A stretch of 64,000 nucleotides of DNA from Microterricola pindariensis (GCF_002936985.1 NZ_MPZN01000003.1:1-64000); one strand, 5' to 3'. Positions 8,469 through 17,593 are shown, numbered from the stretch's first letter. Made by a program: numbers and translations. Notes: generated by a model from the sequence alone, not told the origin.

Positions 8469-9484
8469 GCGACATGGGAGTAACCATGCAAAGTCCTGAC
8501 CCGAAGACGATTCGTCTCATGACGGTCGATCAAAACTCTTCGACCCCAGCCAGCCGCGCCAGAGGGCTGCTCGTCGCGGCACGTACTAGCGCGCGAAGCC
8601 TCGATTTCGGCTACTACATTGGATTGTTGATCATCGTGGCGTGGGCAGTCATCGCGACGACCGCGTATCTCTGGGTCCCGTTCCATCCGACCGAATATCA
8701 GGACGTGGCCAACCGTCTTGCTGCCCCCTCTGCCACGAATATCTTCGGAACGGATGAGCTGGGCCGGGACGTGTTCAGTCGCGTCATGGCCGGCGCCCAG
8801 CTGTCGTTGCCCATCGCACTTCTCACAGTTGCGATCGCAGGTGTCGTTGGAAGTGTGATCGGCGCAATCTCTGGCTTCGTCGGCGGAATGGTGGACGAAT
8901 TGATCATGCGCGTCTGCGACGTGATCCTCTCATTCCCGGCCATCGTCCTCGCCCTAGCAATCGTCGCGGCGCTCGGACCAAATTGGTTCAACGTTGTCGC
9001 CTCGATCTCTCTGGTGATGTGGCCGGAATATTGCCGCCTCATGCGTAGCCAGGTGTTGTCCATTCGCACCAACCTTCATGTCACTGCGGCAATCTCGGTC
9101 GGATGCTCGCCGACGCGAGTCTTCTCCAAACATGTTCTGCCATACGGGCTGCCCGCGATCATGGTGAAGGCGACCGTCGATCTTGGGATGGTGATTCTGA
9201 TCACCGCAGGCCTGAGCTTCATCGGCGTCGGCGTAACACCCCCCACTCCTGAGTGGGGTGCGATGGTCAGTGCCGCCCAGACTCGTATCGACTCCTGGTG
9301 GTTGGTTGTATTCCCCGGACTTGCCATCCTCTCAACGGTTCTGGCCTTCAACTTCGTCGGCGACGGCCTCCGAGACAAGCTCGACCCTCAGCTTCGAGGT
9401 GGCAACGCCAAGGGGGCGTCGGCCAAGAGCATGCTTCAGAGGATTTTCTTGGGCCAGCGCAAAACAAAGGAGACGCCCGCATGA
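8465..9484 (+). CDS. ABC transporter permease, DppC type
   Basis: Second permease of the same importer, 339 residues. It has an extended cytoplasmic N-terminus (about 45 residues), a first helix at YYIGLLIIVAWAVI, the DppC hallmark FGTDELGRDVFSRVMAGAQ and a C-terminal core with a coupling loop (AISVGCSPTRVFSKHVLP). The coordinates use TTG at 8465 (TTGA overlap with the upstream stop); ATG codons at 8474 and 8486 are alternatives that would shorten only the variable N-terminus. Confidence 0.9.
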   Translation: MSDMGVTMQSPDPKTIRLMTVDQNSSTPASRARGLLVAARTSARSLDFGYYIGLLIIVAWAVIATTAYLWVPFHPTEYQDVANRLAAPSATNIFGTDELGRDVFSRVMAGAQLSLPIALLTVAIAGVVGSVIGAISGFVGGMVDELIMRVCDVILSFPAIVLALAIVAALGPNWFNVVASISLVMWPEYCRLMRSQVLSIRTNLHVTAAISVGCSPTRVFSKHVLPYGLPAIMVKATVDLGMVILITAGLSFIGVGVTPPTPEWGAMVSAAQTRIDSWWLVVFPGLAILSTVLAFNFVGDGLRDKLDPQLRGGNAKGASAKSMLQRIFLGQRKTKETPA

Positions 9485-10512
9485 GCACGGTGACCGTGAC
9501 GTCACGGATAGGCCTGAGTTCGCCAGAAGAATCGAAGGCGGTGTTGAAAGTCTCCGACCTGGTTGTGGAATACCACACCGCACGAGGCATCGCTCAGGCC
9601 GTGAACGGTGTGACCTTCACGGTGCATGCGGGCGAGAAGCTCGCGATCGTTGGTGAGTCCGGCTGCGGAAAGACTGCGACGCTCCTGGCTGCCCTGCGCC
9701 TTCTGCCCTCACCGCCGTCGAAGACCGTGCGGGGATCGGTTGAAGTTGACGGCACGGATCTAATGACTCTCGGCCCGAAAGCGCTCAACGAGATCCGGGG
9801 ACGCGACATCTCGATCGTGTTCCAGGACGCGCTCAGCGCATTCAATCCGGTATTGACCGTGGGGCGCCAGATCAGTGAAGGAGTTCGACAGCAGCGCAAG
9901 CTCTCCAAGGCGGCGGCACACGAGCTCGCTGTCGACATGCTTGCTCGGGTTGGAGTCCCCGATCCCGATCAGCGGGCCAAGCAGTACCCGCACCAGCTCT
10001 CCGGCGGAATGAGACAACGTGCGATGATCGCCATGGCGCTCGCCGGCGAGCCCAAAGTCCTCTTCGCCGATGAGCCAACGACAGCGCTCGACGTTACAGT
10101 GCAAGCCCAGATCCTCGACCTGGTTCGCAGTTTTAAAGATCTGGCCATCGTCTGGGTCTCACATGATTTGGGCGTCGTGGCAGGTCTGGCTGATCGCGTC
10201 ATCGTCATGTACAGCGGATTCGTCGTCGAGGAAGGTCCCGTCGAAGATATCTTCCATTCGCCTAAGCACCCGTACACTGCGGCCCTACTGCGATCAATTC
10301 CCCGCACGGATGAAATGTCGGGCACCCACGAGCTGGTTTCCATTCCGGGGTCCCCGCCGGACCTCGTGGCGCTCCCCGCCGGATGCCCGTTCTATGACCG
10401 CTGTGCGGTGAGAGTCGACCGGTGCGCCACCGATCGACCGACTCTGGAGCGCGTCGGAGACACTCAAACCGTGGCCTGCTGGGTCGCACAGGCGAAGGAC
10501 ATTGCATCATGA
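9481..10512 (+). CDS. ABC transporter ATP-binding protein, DppD type
   Basis: ATPase of 343 residues driving the importer. Walker A GESGCGKTA, signature LSGGMRQR and Walker B VLFADEPTTALD are all present, followed by the oligopeptide-transporter C-terminal extension with cysteines in the pattern CPFYDRCAVRVDRC. The open frame reaches further upstream, but ATG at 9481 in an ATGA overlap with the permease stop gives the proper family N-terminus. It is paired with the second ATPase at 10509. Confidence 0.93.
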   Translation: MSTVTVTSRIGLSSPEESKAVLKVSDLVVEYHTARGIAQAVNGVTFTVHAGEKLAIVGESGCGKTATLLAALRLLPSPPSKTVRGSVEVDGTDLMTLGPKALNEIRGRDISIVFQDALSAFNPVLTVGRQISEGVRQQRKLSKAAAHELAVDMLARVGVPDPDQRAKQYPHQLSGGMRQRAMIAMALAGEPKVLFADEPTTALDVTVQAQILDLVRSFKDLAIVWVSHDLGVVAGLADRVIVMYSGFVVEEGPVEDIFHSPKHPYTAALLRSIPRTDEMSGTHELVSIPGSPPDLVALPAGCPFYDRCAVRVDRCATDRPTLERVGDTQTVACWVAQAKDIAS

Positions 10513-11564
10513 GTAGCGAGCTATTAGTCGTGGAAGACCTGTCGGTGCACTTCAAAGTCAGCACCGGGACCCGAACATCCAAGAAAGTTGTCAAAGCCGT
10601 CGATCGGGTGAGTTTCTCCGTAGGCCGCGGTGAGACGCTAGGAATCGTGGGGGAATCAGGCTGTGGGAAATCCACTACCGGATATGCGATCCAAGGACTG
10701 GTGAAGCGCCAAAGTGGCAACATTCGCATTGGTGATAGGGAGCTGGGCAAGGGTCTGGGTAGGGACCGCCAGTTGCTGAGCCGGCGAGTGCAAATGGTGT
10801 TCCAGGACCCAACGTCGTCGCTCAATGCGAAGATGACCGTCGGTCAGATCCTGACGGAGCCGCTGGCCGTGCACAACATCGTGCCGCCCCGTGAACGCGC
10901 AGAGCGCGTCGGGGAGCTGCTGGAGATGGTCGGAATGCCACGCAGCTCCGCACTTCGTTTTCCGCACGAGTTCTCGGGCGGACAGCGTCAACGGATCGGA
11001 ATTGCCCGCGCGCTCGCAGTTGAGCCTGAACTCATCATCTGTGATGAGCCGACCGCCGCGCTCGACGTTTCGGTGCGCGCACAGGTTCTCAACTTGCTTC
11101 GACGCCTGCAGAAGGAGCGGGGCCTCTCGCTCATTTTCATCTCACACGACGTGTCAGCAGTGACTCACATGGCGGACCGCATTATGGTCATGTACCTGGG
11201 TCGGGCCGTCGAAGTTCTCCCAAGGGCAGCTCTCCTCAACAGGTCGGCTCACCCGTACACACAGGCGCTCCTATCGGCCGTTCCAGTGCCGGACCCCCTA
11301 GTCGAGAAGAATCGCGAACGCATACTGTTGCGCGGCGACGTGCCTAGCCCGATCAACCCGCCAAGCGGATGCGTGTTCCGCACCCGCTGCCCGATCGCGC
11401 AAGAGATCTGCGCAATTGACGTTCCCAAGCAGCGGGTGATCGGCAAGGAGGCGGAGGGCCAAACTGTCGCCTGCCATTTCGCGGAGGAAGTGCGGGAGGG
11501 CGGAATCGCCGCGTTGGCCGCATCCAGTCTTCTGGCACCGAGCACGATGAAGGAGACCGCATGA
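10509..11564 (+). CDS. ABC transporter ATP-binding protein, DppF type
   Basis: Second ATPase of the importer, 351 residues, with Walker A GESGCGKST, signature FSGGQRQR and Walker B IICDEPTAALD. The C-terminal extension contains the cysteine motif CVFRTRCPIAQEIC. The start is ATG at 10509, overlapping the DppD stop by four bases. Together with 1944, 7443, 8465 and 9481 it completes a full five-part importer interleaved with metabolic genes, so the substrate is probably what the operon degrades. Confidence 0.93.
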   Translation: MSSELLVVEDLSVHFKVSTGTRTSKKVVKAVDRVSFSVGRGETLGIVGESGCGKSTTGYAIQGLVKRQSGNIRIGDRELGKGLGRDRQLLSRRVQMVFQDPTSSLNAKMTVGQILTEPLAVHNIVPPRERAERVGELLEMVGMPRSSALRFPHEFSGGQRQRIGIARALAVEPELIICDEPTAALDVSVRAQVLNLLRRLQKERGLSLIFISHDVSAVTHMADRIMVMYLGRAVEVLPRAALLNRSAHPYTQALLSAVPVPDPLVEKNRERILLRGDVPSPINPPSGCVFRTRCPIAQEICAIDVPKQRVIGKEAEGQTVACHFAEEVREGGIAALAASSLLAPSTMKETA

Positions 11565-12784
11565 ATGCCCGATCAGAGTCACAGGGGTCGTGGCTTGAAG
11601 CCCCTGCGTCAAGCGGCCCGCTCTCCGGTGTGAGAGTACTTGATTTCTCCCGCATTCTCGCGGGGCCGTACGCGACCATGCATCTGGCCGACCTTGGCGC
11701 CGACGTGATCAAAGTTGAGGCCCCGGGTCGCGGCGACGAGACTCGGCATTGGGGACCTCCGTACTCGTCTGACGGAACGGCTTCGTATTTCTTGGCGGTC
11801 AACCACAACAAGCGTTCAATTGAACTTGATCTAGCTAATTCCGAAGACGCTCAGATTGCCTACGCTCTCGCCGTGCAAGCCGACATTGTCGTCGATAACT
11901 TCCTGCCGGGGCGGATGAAACGTTTTGGGCTCGACCGGGAGACGTTGGCCGCCGCCAATCCACAGATCGTCACGGCGACGGTCTCGGGTTTTGGCCGGGG
12001 GAACATGTACAGCGAGCGCCCTGGGTTTGACTTTCTCGCGCAGGCGATGGGGGGTCTGATGTCGATCACCGGCCAGCCGGGCGGAGAGCCGACTCGCGTG
12101 GGGGTAGCGATCACCGATCTGCTGGCTGGCGTGCTCTGCGCAACGGGCATACTTGCGGCCTTGAGTGAGACCAGGACAGGCGCACTCGGCCGGCACATAG
12201 AAGTATCGCTGTTGGATACTCAGATCTCGATGCTCGCGAATATCGGATCGGGGTGGCTGGTCTCCGAATCGGTTCCGGAACGGTTTGGGAATGCGCATCC
12301 GAGCATCGCACCATACGAAACGCTTGCGACCGCAGACAAACCCTTGGCGGTTGCGGTGGGAACGGATCGGCAGTTTCGACGGTTTGTCGAAACTTTGGGT
12401 GCTCCCCAACTCGGCACCAACCCGGACTATGCGACTAATCGGGATCGAGTCGTCAATCGAGCCGCCCTTGTACTGGAGTTGGAAGCACTCCTTGTCACAA
12501 ATAGTCGAGATCATTGGCTGGAGCATCTCATCGCCGCCGACGTACCGGTTGCGCCGGTGAACACAGTGGCAGAGGCGCTAGGCGACCCGGTCGTTCGGCA
12601 GCGCATGATCGCTGTGGTCAACGGAATCCCGCAGATTCGTACCGCCATTAATGTCGACGGCGAAGCCTTGGCTATTCACACTGCGCCTCCGAAGCTGGGG
12701 GCAGACTCCGCGAGTATTCGGGACCATCTGAAGTCCCGCACGCAGGGCGTGATGGCCTCTTTTGCGGCGGGGACTTCCCGATGA
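11561..12784 (+). CDS. CaiB/BaiF-family (class III) CoA-transferase
   Basis: Transfers CoA between carboxylic acids; 407 residues, the usual length. The N-terminal DFSRILAGPYATMHLADLGADVIKVE is diagnostic. The aspartate that forms the mixed anhydride is Asp157 in RPGFDFLAQAMGG, equivalent to Asp169 of formyl-CoA transferase. The family includes succinyl-CoA:glutarate CoA-transferase, often found beside glutaryl-CoA dehydrogenase, and a glutaryl-CoA-dehydrogenase-like gene closes this operon. Activation of glutarate or a related acid is therefore a reasonable inference, but the sequence alone does not prove it. It has ATGA overlaps with both neighbours. Confidence 0.9.
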   Translation: MNARSESQGSWLEAPASSGPLSGVRVLDFSRILAGPYATMHLADLGADVIKVEAPGRGDETRHWGPPYSSDGTASYFLAVNHNKRSIELDLANSEDAQIAYALAVQADIVVDNFLPGRMKRFGLDRETLAAANPQIVTATVSGFGRGNMYSERPGFDFLAQAMGGLMSITGQPGGEPTRVGVAITDLLAGVLCATGILAALSETRTGALGRHIEVSLLDTQISMLANIGSGWLVSESVPERFGNAHPSIAPYETLATADKPLAVAVGTDRQFRRFVETLGAPQLGTNPDYATNRDRVVNRAALVLELEALLVTNSRDHWLEHLIAADVPVAPVNTVAEALGDPVVRQRMIAVVNGIPQIRTAINVDGEALAIHTAPPKLGADSASIRDHLKSRTQGVMASFAAGTSR

Positions 12785-13512
12785 GCAGTCCAGATGCGGG
12801 CGCGGTCGTCATCACAGGCGCGAGCTCTGGGATCGGCAAGGCCTGCGCGATCGCATTCGCCGCGCGGGGCTATCACACACTGTTGTTGTCTCGTCGGCTC
12901 GATGACATGGTCGAACTCGATCTGGCGAATTCCAAATGCGTGGCCGTCGATGTCACCGATGCAAATCTCGTGCGCCAGACCATCCAGCGTTACGAAGCGA
13001 ACCATGGGCCGATCGCTCTCCTGATCAACAACGCCGGAATCATGCCGTTGGGCAAGGTCCATAGCCAGGATCCGGCCGAATGGGCCGCCGTCTTCGAGAC
13101 CAATGCGCTGTCAGTGCTCCATGCGTCGAGCGCAGTGCTGCCAGCGATGCTCAGCCGTGGCGCGGGCACTATCGTGAGCGTCTCCTCGATCGCAGGGCGC
13201 AACGTGTACGCCAATCACACGGCCTACTCCGGCTCCAAGTTTGCGGTGCACGCAATGATGGAATCGATGCGACGGGAGTACGCGACATCGGGTGTGCGAT
13301 TCAGCGTCGTCGCTCCCGGAATCGTTGACACAAACCTTCTCTCGTCCGTGAGCGACGCCTCGATCGTCGCTTCATATCAGCAGACCAAGGATCGCCTGCA
13401 CGGCGGCCTGACCGCCGAAAACATCGCAAGCGCCATTGTCATGATTCATGAGCAGCCGGACAGCGTGTGTATTCGGGAACTCGTAATCGCCCCAACCCCG
13501 CAGGAGTCCTAA
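12781..13512 (+). CDS. short-chain dehydrogenase/reductase
   Basis: NAD(P)-dependent oxidoreductase of the classical SDR family, 243 residues. The cofactor motif TGASSGIG is at 12-19, NNAG at 83-86, the catalytic serine lies in SVSS near 134 and the YxxxK pair is Tyr149/Lys153 (YSGSK). SDRs of this size interconvert hydroxy and keto groups; the substrate is not evident. It overlaps the CoA-transferase gene and is followed three bases later by the dimethylformamidase-like gene. Confidence 0.9.
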   Translation: MSSPDAGAVVITGASSGIGKACAIAFAARGYHTLLLSRRLDDMVELDLANSKCVAVDVTDANLVRQTIQRYEANHGPIALLINNAGIMPLGKVHSQDPAEWAAVFETNALSVLHASSAVLPAMLSRGAGTIVSVSSIAGRNVYANHTAYSGSKFAVHAMMESMRREYATSGVRFSVVAPGIVDTNLLSSVSDASIVASYQQTKDRLHGGLTAENIASAIVMIHEQPDSVCIRELVIAPTPQES

Positions 13513-13515
13513 ACC

Positions 13516-15753
13516 GTGACCAATGAAATTTTTGTGTATGCCGACACGATTGACTGTGCAGCCGGAGACCGCGTCGGCGTCTTCATTTCCTCGTCGGTCC
13601 CGGACCAAGCGCGTGTGCGCTTGGTCAAGCCAACGGCGGGCGGCGACCAGAGCGGCGTGGAGTTCAGCTACGACGAGGTGCCGGGAACTGAGCGTCAGAA
13701 CCTAGGTGTCGGCCCACAGCACACCTACGTCGGCTCATTCGGCGTTGTGTCTGGTGTCACGGCGCCTGAAAGTGACTCATACACACTGGCCGCTTACGTC
13801 TGGCCGACGCGCCTAGGAGCGGAAGCGCAGACCATCCTCGCTTGGGTGGCAGACAACGGTGCCTCACTCAGTCTGGGCACCGACACGAGCGGCCGCGCGA
13901 CGGCGAACTATGAGGACGGTGGCGGGCAGGCGCATTCGGTGTCGCTTGACCTGCCCTTGCACGAACGCCAATGGTATGCGCTGAGCGCAAGCATCTCGTC
14001 AGACGGAGAGCTTGTTGTGCGCCAAGCGCCCGTGCGCTCGAGCGACCCTCGCGACGTGCCCAGCGAGCAGCACTCGGTAGGCGTGACGAAAGGGGCTGGC
14101 ATCCACGGATCGGGCACGTTGTTGATCGCAACGGCGTCTCTGGTGAACGCGCCAAACGGGCAGCCTCGCTCCGAATCGTGTTTTGACGGCAAGATCGAAT
14201 TCCCGGCGGCGTTCGCCGGGGCGGGTAGCTTGGACTGGCTGGTTGCCGCAGGAGACAACAGGACGAGTGGTACTGATTGGGCCGGCGGAGCGTTCGCTGC
14301 CTGGCGCTTTGATGACCAGTTCGAATCGAGGAATTTCAGCTCCGCAGTTGACGGCCAACCAGATGGAGTGCTGTACAACGCGCCTGCCCGTGGCATGACT
14401 GGGCGCAACTGGGATGGAATGCATCTGGACTTCCGATACGCACCTCGCGAATACGGGGCCGTGCATTTTCACAGTGATGACATTGAGGATGCCGCCTGGG
14501 CTAGCACCGTCGACATGCAACTGCCGGTGGGACTGGCTAGCGGAATCTATTGCGTCTTGGTTGAAACGCCCACTGCCCAAGACCACGTACCTCTTTTCGT
14601 GAGCCCTGCGATGGGTGTCGAGCGCGCCGAAGTGCTCTTCCTGGCTCCCACATTCTCGTACGTTGCGTATGCGAACAGTCGCCTCGCTGAGGAACTCGAC
14701 TATAGCGGTGGCACCCTAACCGATCTGACCGTGGAGGAATCCATGCGCGATCAGCAGATATACGCGCATCGTGAATTCGGAATGTCGCTCTACGACCACC
14801 ACGTCGACGGATCGGGAAATTGCTACTCAAGCAGCTTGCGTCCGATTCTGAACATGCGCTGGGACTTCCGGAGCGCAATGCAGTCGGCACCCCGGCATTT
14901 TGCAGCCGATCTGATGTGGCCCGGCTGGTTTGCACACGAGAAGGTCGAGTTCGATGTGCTCTCCGACCACGGCCTTCATGAGCGAGGCGCCGGGACTCTT
15001 GCCGGATACAAGCTCGTCATTACCGGTAGTCACCCGGAATATTGGAGCGCGGAGATGCTGGACGCGATGGAGGTCTACCTTGCCAGCGGAGGCAGCTTGG
15101 CCTATACCGGGGGGAATGGCTTTTACTGGGTCACGTCAGCGAGCGCCGGTAGGCCACATCTGCTCGAGGTGCGACGTGGTCAACAAGGCATCCGTACGTG
15201 GGAGGGCGAGCCAGGAGAGGGCACCCAGAGCCAGTCGGCAGAGCCCGGCGGCCTGTGGCGGCTCCGCGGTCGCGCTCCGAACAAGCTTGTCGGCGTAGGA
15301 ATGGCAGCACAAGGCTGGGACTCTGCAACACCTGGATTTGCTAAGACCGAACTCGCGACCGATCCGCGCGTTGCCGAGCTCTTTGATGGAATCGATGAAA
15401 ACGTGATTGGAGACTTCGGGCTCGTTCTCGGAGGTGCCGCGGGCGATGAGATCGACCGGGCTGACATCCGCCTTGGAACACCACGGCATACGTTGATCAT
15501 CGCGCGCTCCCAGCCTCATTCGGAGTACTACCTCGCCGCATTGGAAGAGATCACCACTCCAACGCCGCTGATTAATGGCAGCAACAACCCGAACGTGCAT
15601 GCTGACATCACCTTCTTCGAGACTGGAAGTGGGGGGTTCGTCGTGTCGACGAGCGCGATCACCTGGCTCGGCAGCATGGCGTATCGACGCTTTGAAAACA
15701 ACGCGGCTCGATTTATGCATAACGTGCTTCACAAAGCTGTAGCCACGCCGTGA
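13516..15753 (+). CDS. N,N-dimethylformamidase large-subunit homologue, probable iron amidohydrolase
   Basis: Protein of 745 residues, close in length to the large subunit of Paracoccus dimethylformamidase, which hydrolyses an N-substituted amide at an iron held by two tyrosines and one glutamate (Tyr399, Tyr440, Glu521 as I recall). The candidates here are Tyr385 (FSYVAYAN), Tyr426 (MSLYDHHVDGSG) and Glu508 in GSHPEYW, with His506. The spacings of 41 and 82 match 41 and 81 in the known enzyme. Residues 1-370 form beta-rich, lectin-like N-terminal domains; residues from about 370 form the alpha/beta catalytic part. No gene for the small subunit is visible. The start is GTG at 13516 behind CAGGAG. 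It probably hydrolyses an amide or related bond in the imported substrate. Family placement is firm; substrate unknown. Confidence 0.8.
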   Translation: MTNEIFVYADTIDCAAGDRVGVFISSSVPDQARVRLVKPTAGGDQSGVEFSYDEVPGTERQNLGVGPQHTYVGSFGVVSGVTAPESDSYTLAAYVWPTRLGAEAQTILAWVADNGASLSLGTDTSGRATANYEDGGGQAHSVSLDLPLHERQWYALSASISSDGELVVRQAPVRSSDPRDVPSEQHSVGVTKGAGIHGSGTLLIATASLVNAPNGQPRSESCFDGKIEFPAAFAGAGSLDWLVAAGDNRTSGTDWAGGAFAAWRFDDQFESRNFSSAVDGQPDGVLYNAPARGMTGRNWDGMHLDFRYAPREYGAVHFHSDDIEDAAWASTVDMQLPVGLASGIYCVLVETPTAQDHVPLFVSPAMGVERAEVLFLAPTFSYVAYANSRLAEELDYSGGTLTDLTVEESMRDQQIYAHREFGMSLYDHHVDGSGNCYSSSLRPILNMRWDFRSAMQSAPRHFAADLMWPGWFAHEKVEFDVLSDHGLHERGAGTLAGYKLVITGSHPEYWSAEMLDAMEVYLASGGSLAYTGGNGFYWVTSASAGRPHLLEVRRGQQGIRTWEGEPGEGTQSQSAEPGGLWRLRGRAPNKLVGVGMAAQGWDSATPGFAKTELATDPRVAELFDGIDENVIGDFGLVLGGAAGDEIDRADIRLGTPRHTLIIARSQPHSEYYLAALEEITTPTPLINGSNNPNVHADITFFETGSGGFVVSTSAITWLGSMAYRRFENNAARFMHNVLHKAVATP

Positions 15754-15809
15754 CCGCCGCCACTACCAACCCCACCAGCCGCAGCTCGCACGGCACAGCT
15801 AGGAGAGAA

Positions 15810-16997
15810 ATGACTATCGCCAGCGTGAGAGATTCTTCGGACAATCGCGTCTCGGAAGAATTCGACATGGAAATGTATTTGAGTCCCGAAGAGCTCGACT
15901 GGCAGCAGAAAGCTCGGAAATTTGCGCAGCGGCGAATCCTGCCGACCATCGAGCAAGACTTCGATGACAAGTACTTTCGGCGAGAACTGGTCGCGGAGCT
16001 CGGCGCGCAGGGCTTCCTCGGAATGCACATTTCCGGATATGGCTGCGCCGGCGCCAGCGCCATCAGCTACGGATTGGTCTGTCTAGAGCTGGAGGCGGCC
16101 GACAGCGGTTGGCGCACAATGGTCTCCGTGCAAGGGTCGCTTGCGATGGCTGCGATCGCGAAGTTCGGTTCGGAGGATCAGAAGCGGCGATGGTTGCCTG
16201 GTATGGCCGCGGGAGAAATGGTCGGCTGCTTCGCCCTAACCGAGCCGTCAGGTGGAAGCGATCCGGCCGGAATGCTCACGAGCGCCCGCTATGAGAAGGG
16301 GCGTTGGATACTCACCGGGGCGAAGCGTTGGATCGGTCTAGCCAGTGTTGCTGACGTTGCCGTGGTCTGGGCGCAGACAGACGATGGTGTGCGGGGGTTT
16401 CTAGTTCCCACCGACACGCCTGGCTTCTCGGCGATCCCGATTGACACCAAATTGTCGATGCGTGCATCCATTCAATGTGATGTCCACCTCGACAACGTTT
16501 CCCTTCCAGATGATGCGGTGCTGCCGGGAGCACGGGGACTGTCCGCTCCGTTCTCCTGCCTGAATGAGGCCCGTTACGGCATCATCTGGGGGGCCATGGG
16601 GGCCGCGCGTTCCTGCCTGGAGGTTGCCGTCGAACGGGTTCAGACTCGTGTAGTTTTCGGAAAGCCGTTGGGCGCGCAACAGCTGATGCAAGCGAAATTG
16701 GCCGACATGTTTGTCGAGTATGAGAAGGGGATGCTGTTGGCGCTCCACGTTGGGATGCTCAAAGCGAAGGGATCGTTGACGCCCACCCAGATCAGCGTGG
16801 GCAAGCTGAACAACGTGCGCGAGGCGATTAGCATCGCCTCGAAGGCGCGCATGATCCTCGCCGGTGACGGCATCACGAGCGAGTTCCCCGTCATGCGGCA
16901 CATGGCGAATCTGGAATCAGTGCGCACTTATGAGGGCACTGACGAGATCCACCAGCTGATCATCGGTCGAGCGCTGACCGGCCTCAGCGCCTTTTAG
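15810..16997 (+). CDS. acyl-CoA dehydrogenase, glutaryl-CoA dehydrogenase-like
   Basis: FAD enzyme of 395 residues, the standard length for glutaryl-CoA dehydrogenase, which converts glutaryl-CoA to crotonyl-CoA plus CO2. Visible features are FALTEPSGGSDP, the catalytic Glu375 in RTYEGTDEIH and the terminal ALTGLSAF. Arg102 in the segment GWRTMVSVQGSLAM matches the arginine that binds the distal carboxylate in glutaryl-CoA dehydrogenase. The frame opens at a GTG overlapping the previous stop (15750), but ATG at 15810 has an ideal AGGAGAG and gives the family N-terminus. It is the last gene of the catabolic operon. Paired with the CoA-transferase it suggests a C5-dicarboxylate branch, though a related dicarboxyl-CoA is possible. 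Confidence 0.85.
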   Translation: MTIASVRDSSDNRVSEEFDMEMYLSPEELDWQQKARKFAQRRILPTIEQDFDDKYFRRELVAELGAQGFLGMHISGYGCAGASAISYGLVCLELEAADSGWRTMVSVQGSLAMAAIAKFGSEDQKRRWLPGMAAGEMVGCFALTEPSGGSDPAGMLTSARYEKGRWILTGAKRWIGLASVADVAVVWAQTDDGVRGFLVPTDTPGFSAIPIDTKLSMRASIQCDVHLDNVSLPDDAVLPGARGLSAPFSCLNEARYGIIWGAMGAARSCLEVAVERVQTRVVFGKPLGAQQLMQAKLADMFVEYEKGMLLALHVGMLKAKGSLTPTQISVGKLNNVREAISIASKARMILAGDGITSEFPVMRHMANLESVRTYEGTDEIHQLIIGRALTGLSAF

Positions 16998-17593
16998 GGA
17001 GAGAGATAAAGCGGAATCGTGCGCCTTCCGATGGCGGCCAGCTGTGCCAAGGATTCGCCATCGGGCTCGGCGGCCGGCGGTACGCAGATGTCGGCTAGAA
17101 ATCGACGGCCGACGGTGTCAATCCGGCCGCCGGTATGCCAGGGAGGTCATGTTTCGTCCCGCGGCAACAACCTGATCGATCCCGGGGCGCGCGTGCCCGC
17201 CATGTGAATCCACGAACCCGAGAAGAGCCTTTGTCAGGTCTCCCCGGACTCGGCCAAACTGGTGTGTCGCGGATCGACCCGGTGCTCCACAGCGGCACCG
17301 AATCTCAGCGGCTCTGTGGTTGTTGCCGGCATTCTTGTTAGGAGTCAGAAGCGCCCGAACCATGCGGGAGGTCTCGGGGGTTTGAAGAATGTCGAGACAG
17401 CTTGCGATTTGATTGAGCCCGTCCCTCCTGCGTCATGCCGTCGCTGAGGATCTGTCGAGACTTCTTTCGTTGATCCGCCCGCGAGCGTAAGTTGAGCTAT
17501 ATCGCGTTTGCGGCACCGATGCCGCGGCGGAGACATCACGGAGGTGCACCTCATGGACCCGAAGCACGCGACTCGGAACGGGAGGCGTCGGTC
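16998..17593. other. gene-free boundary region between low-GC island and GC-rich backbone
   Basis: Nearly 600 bases without a convincing gene on either strand; the short open frames show no recognisable protein. GC and codon character change across it: lower to the left, strongly GC3-rich to the right. A 9-bp direct repeat TGTCGAGAC occurs at 17390-17398 and 17453-17461. I saw no tRNA, integrase or complete insertion-sequence end. A weak promoter candidate (TTGATC at 17470) precedes the pspA-like pair. The region may be the scar of an insertion or deletion. Confidence 0.5.

Noticed and set aside
17118-17363. Minus-strand frame of 81 codons in the boundary gap, and a GGCTCTGTGGTTGTTGC stretch resembling an insertion-sequence end
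   Set aside because: No recognisable transposase or other domain, no matching inverted repeat at the other side, and no ribosome-binding site.
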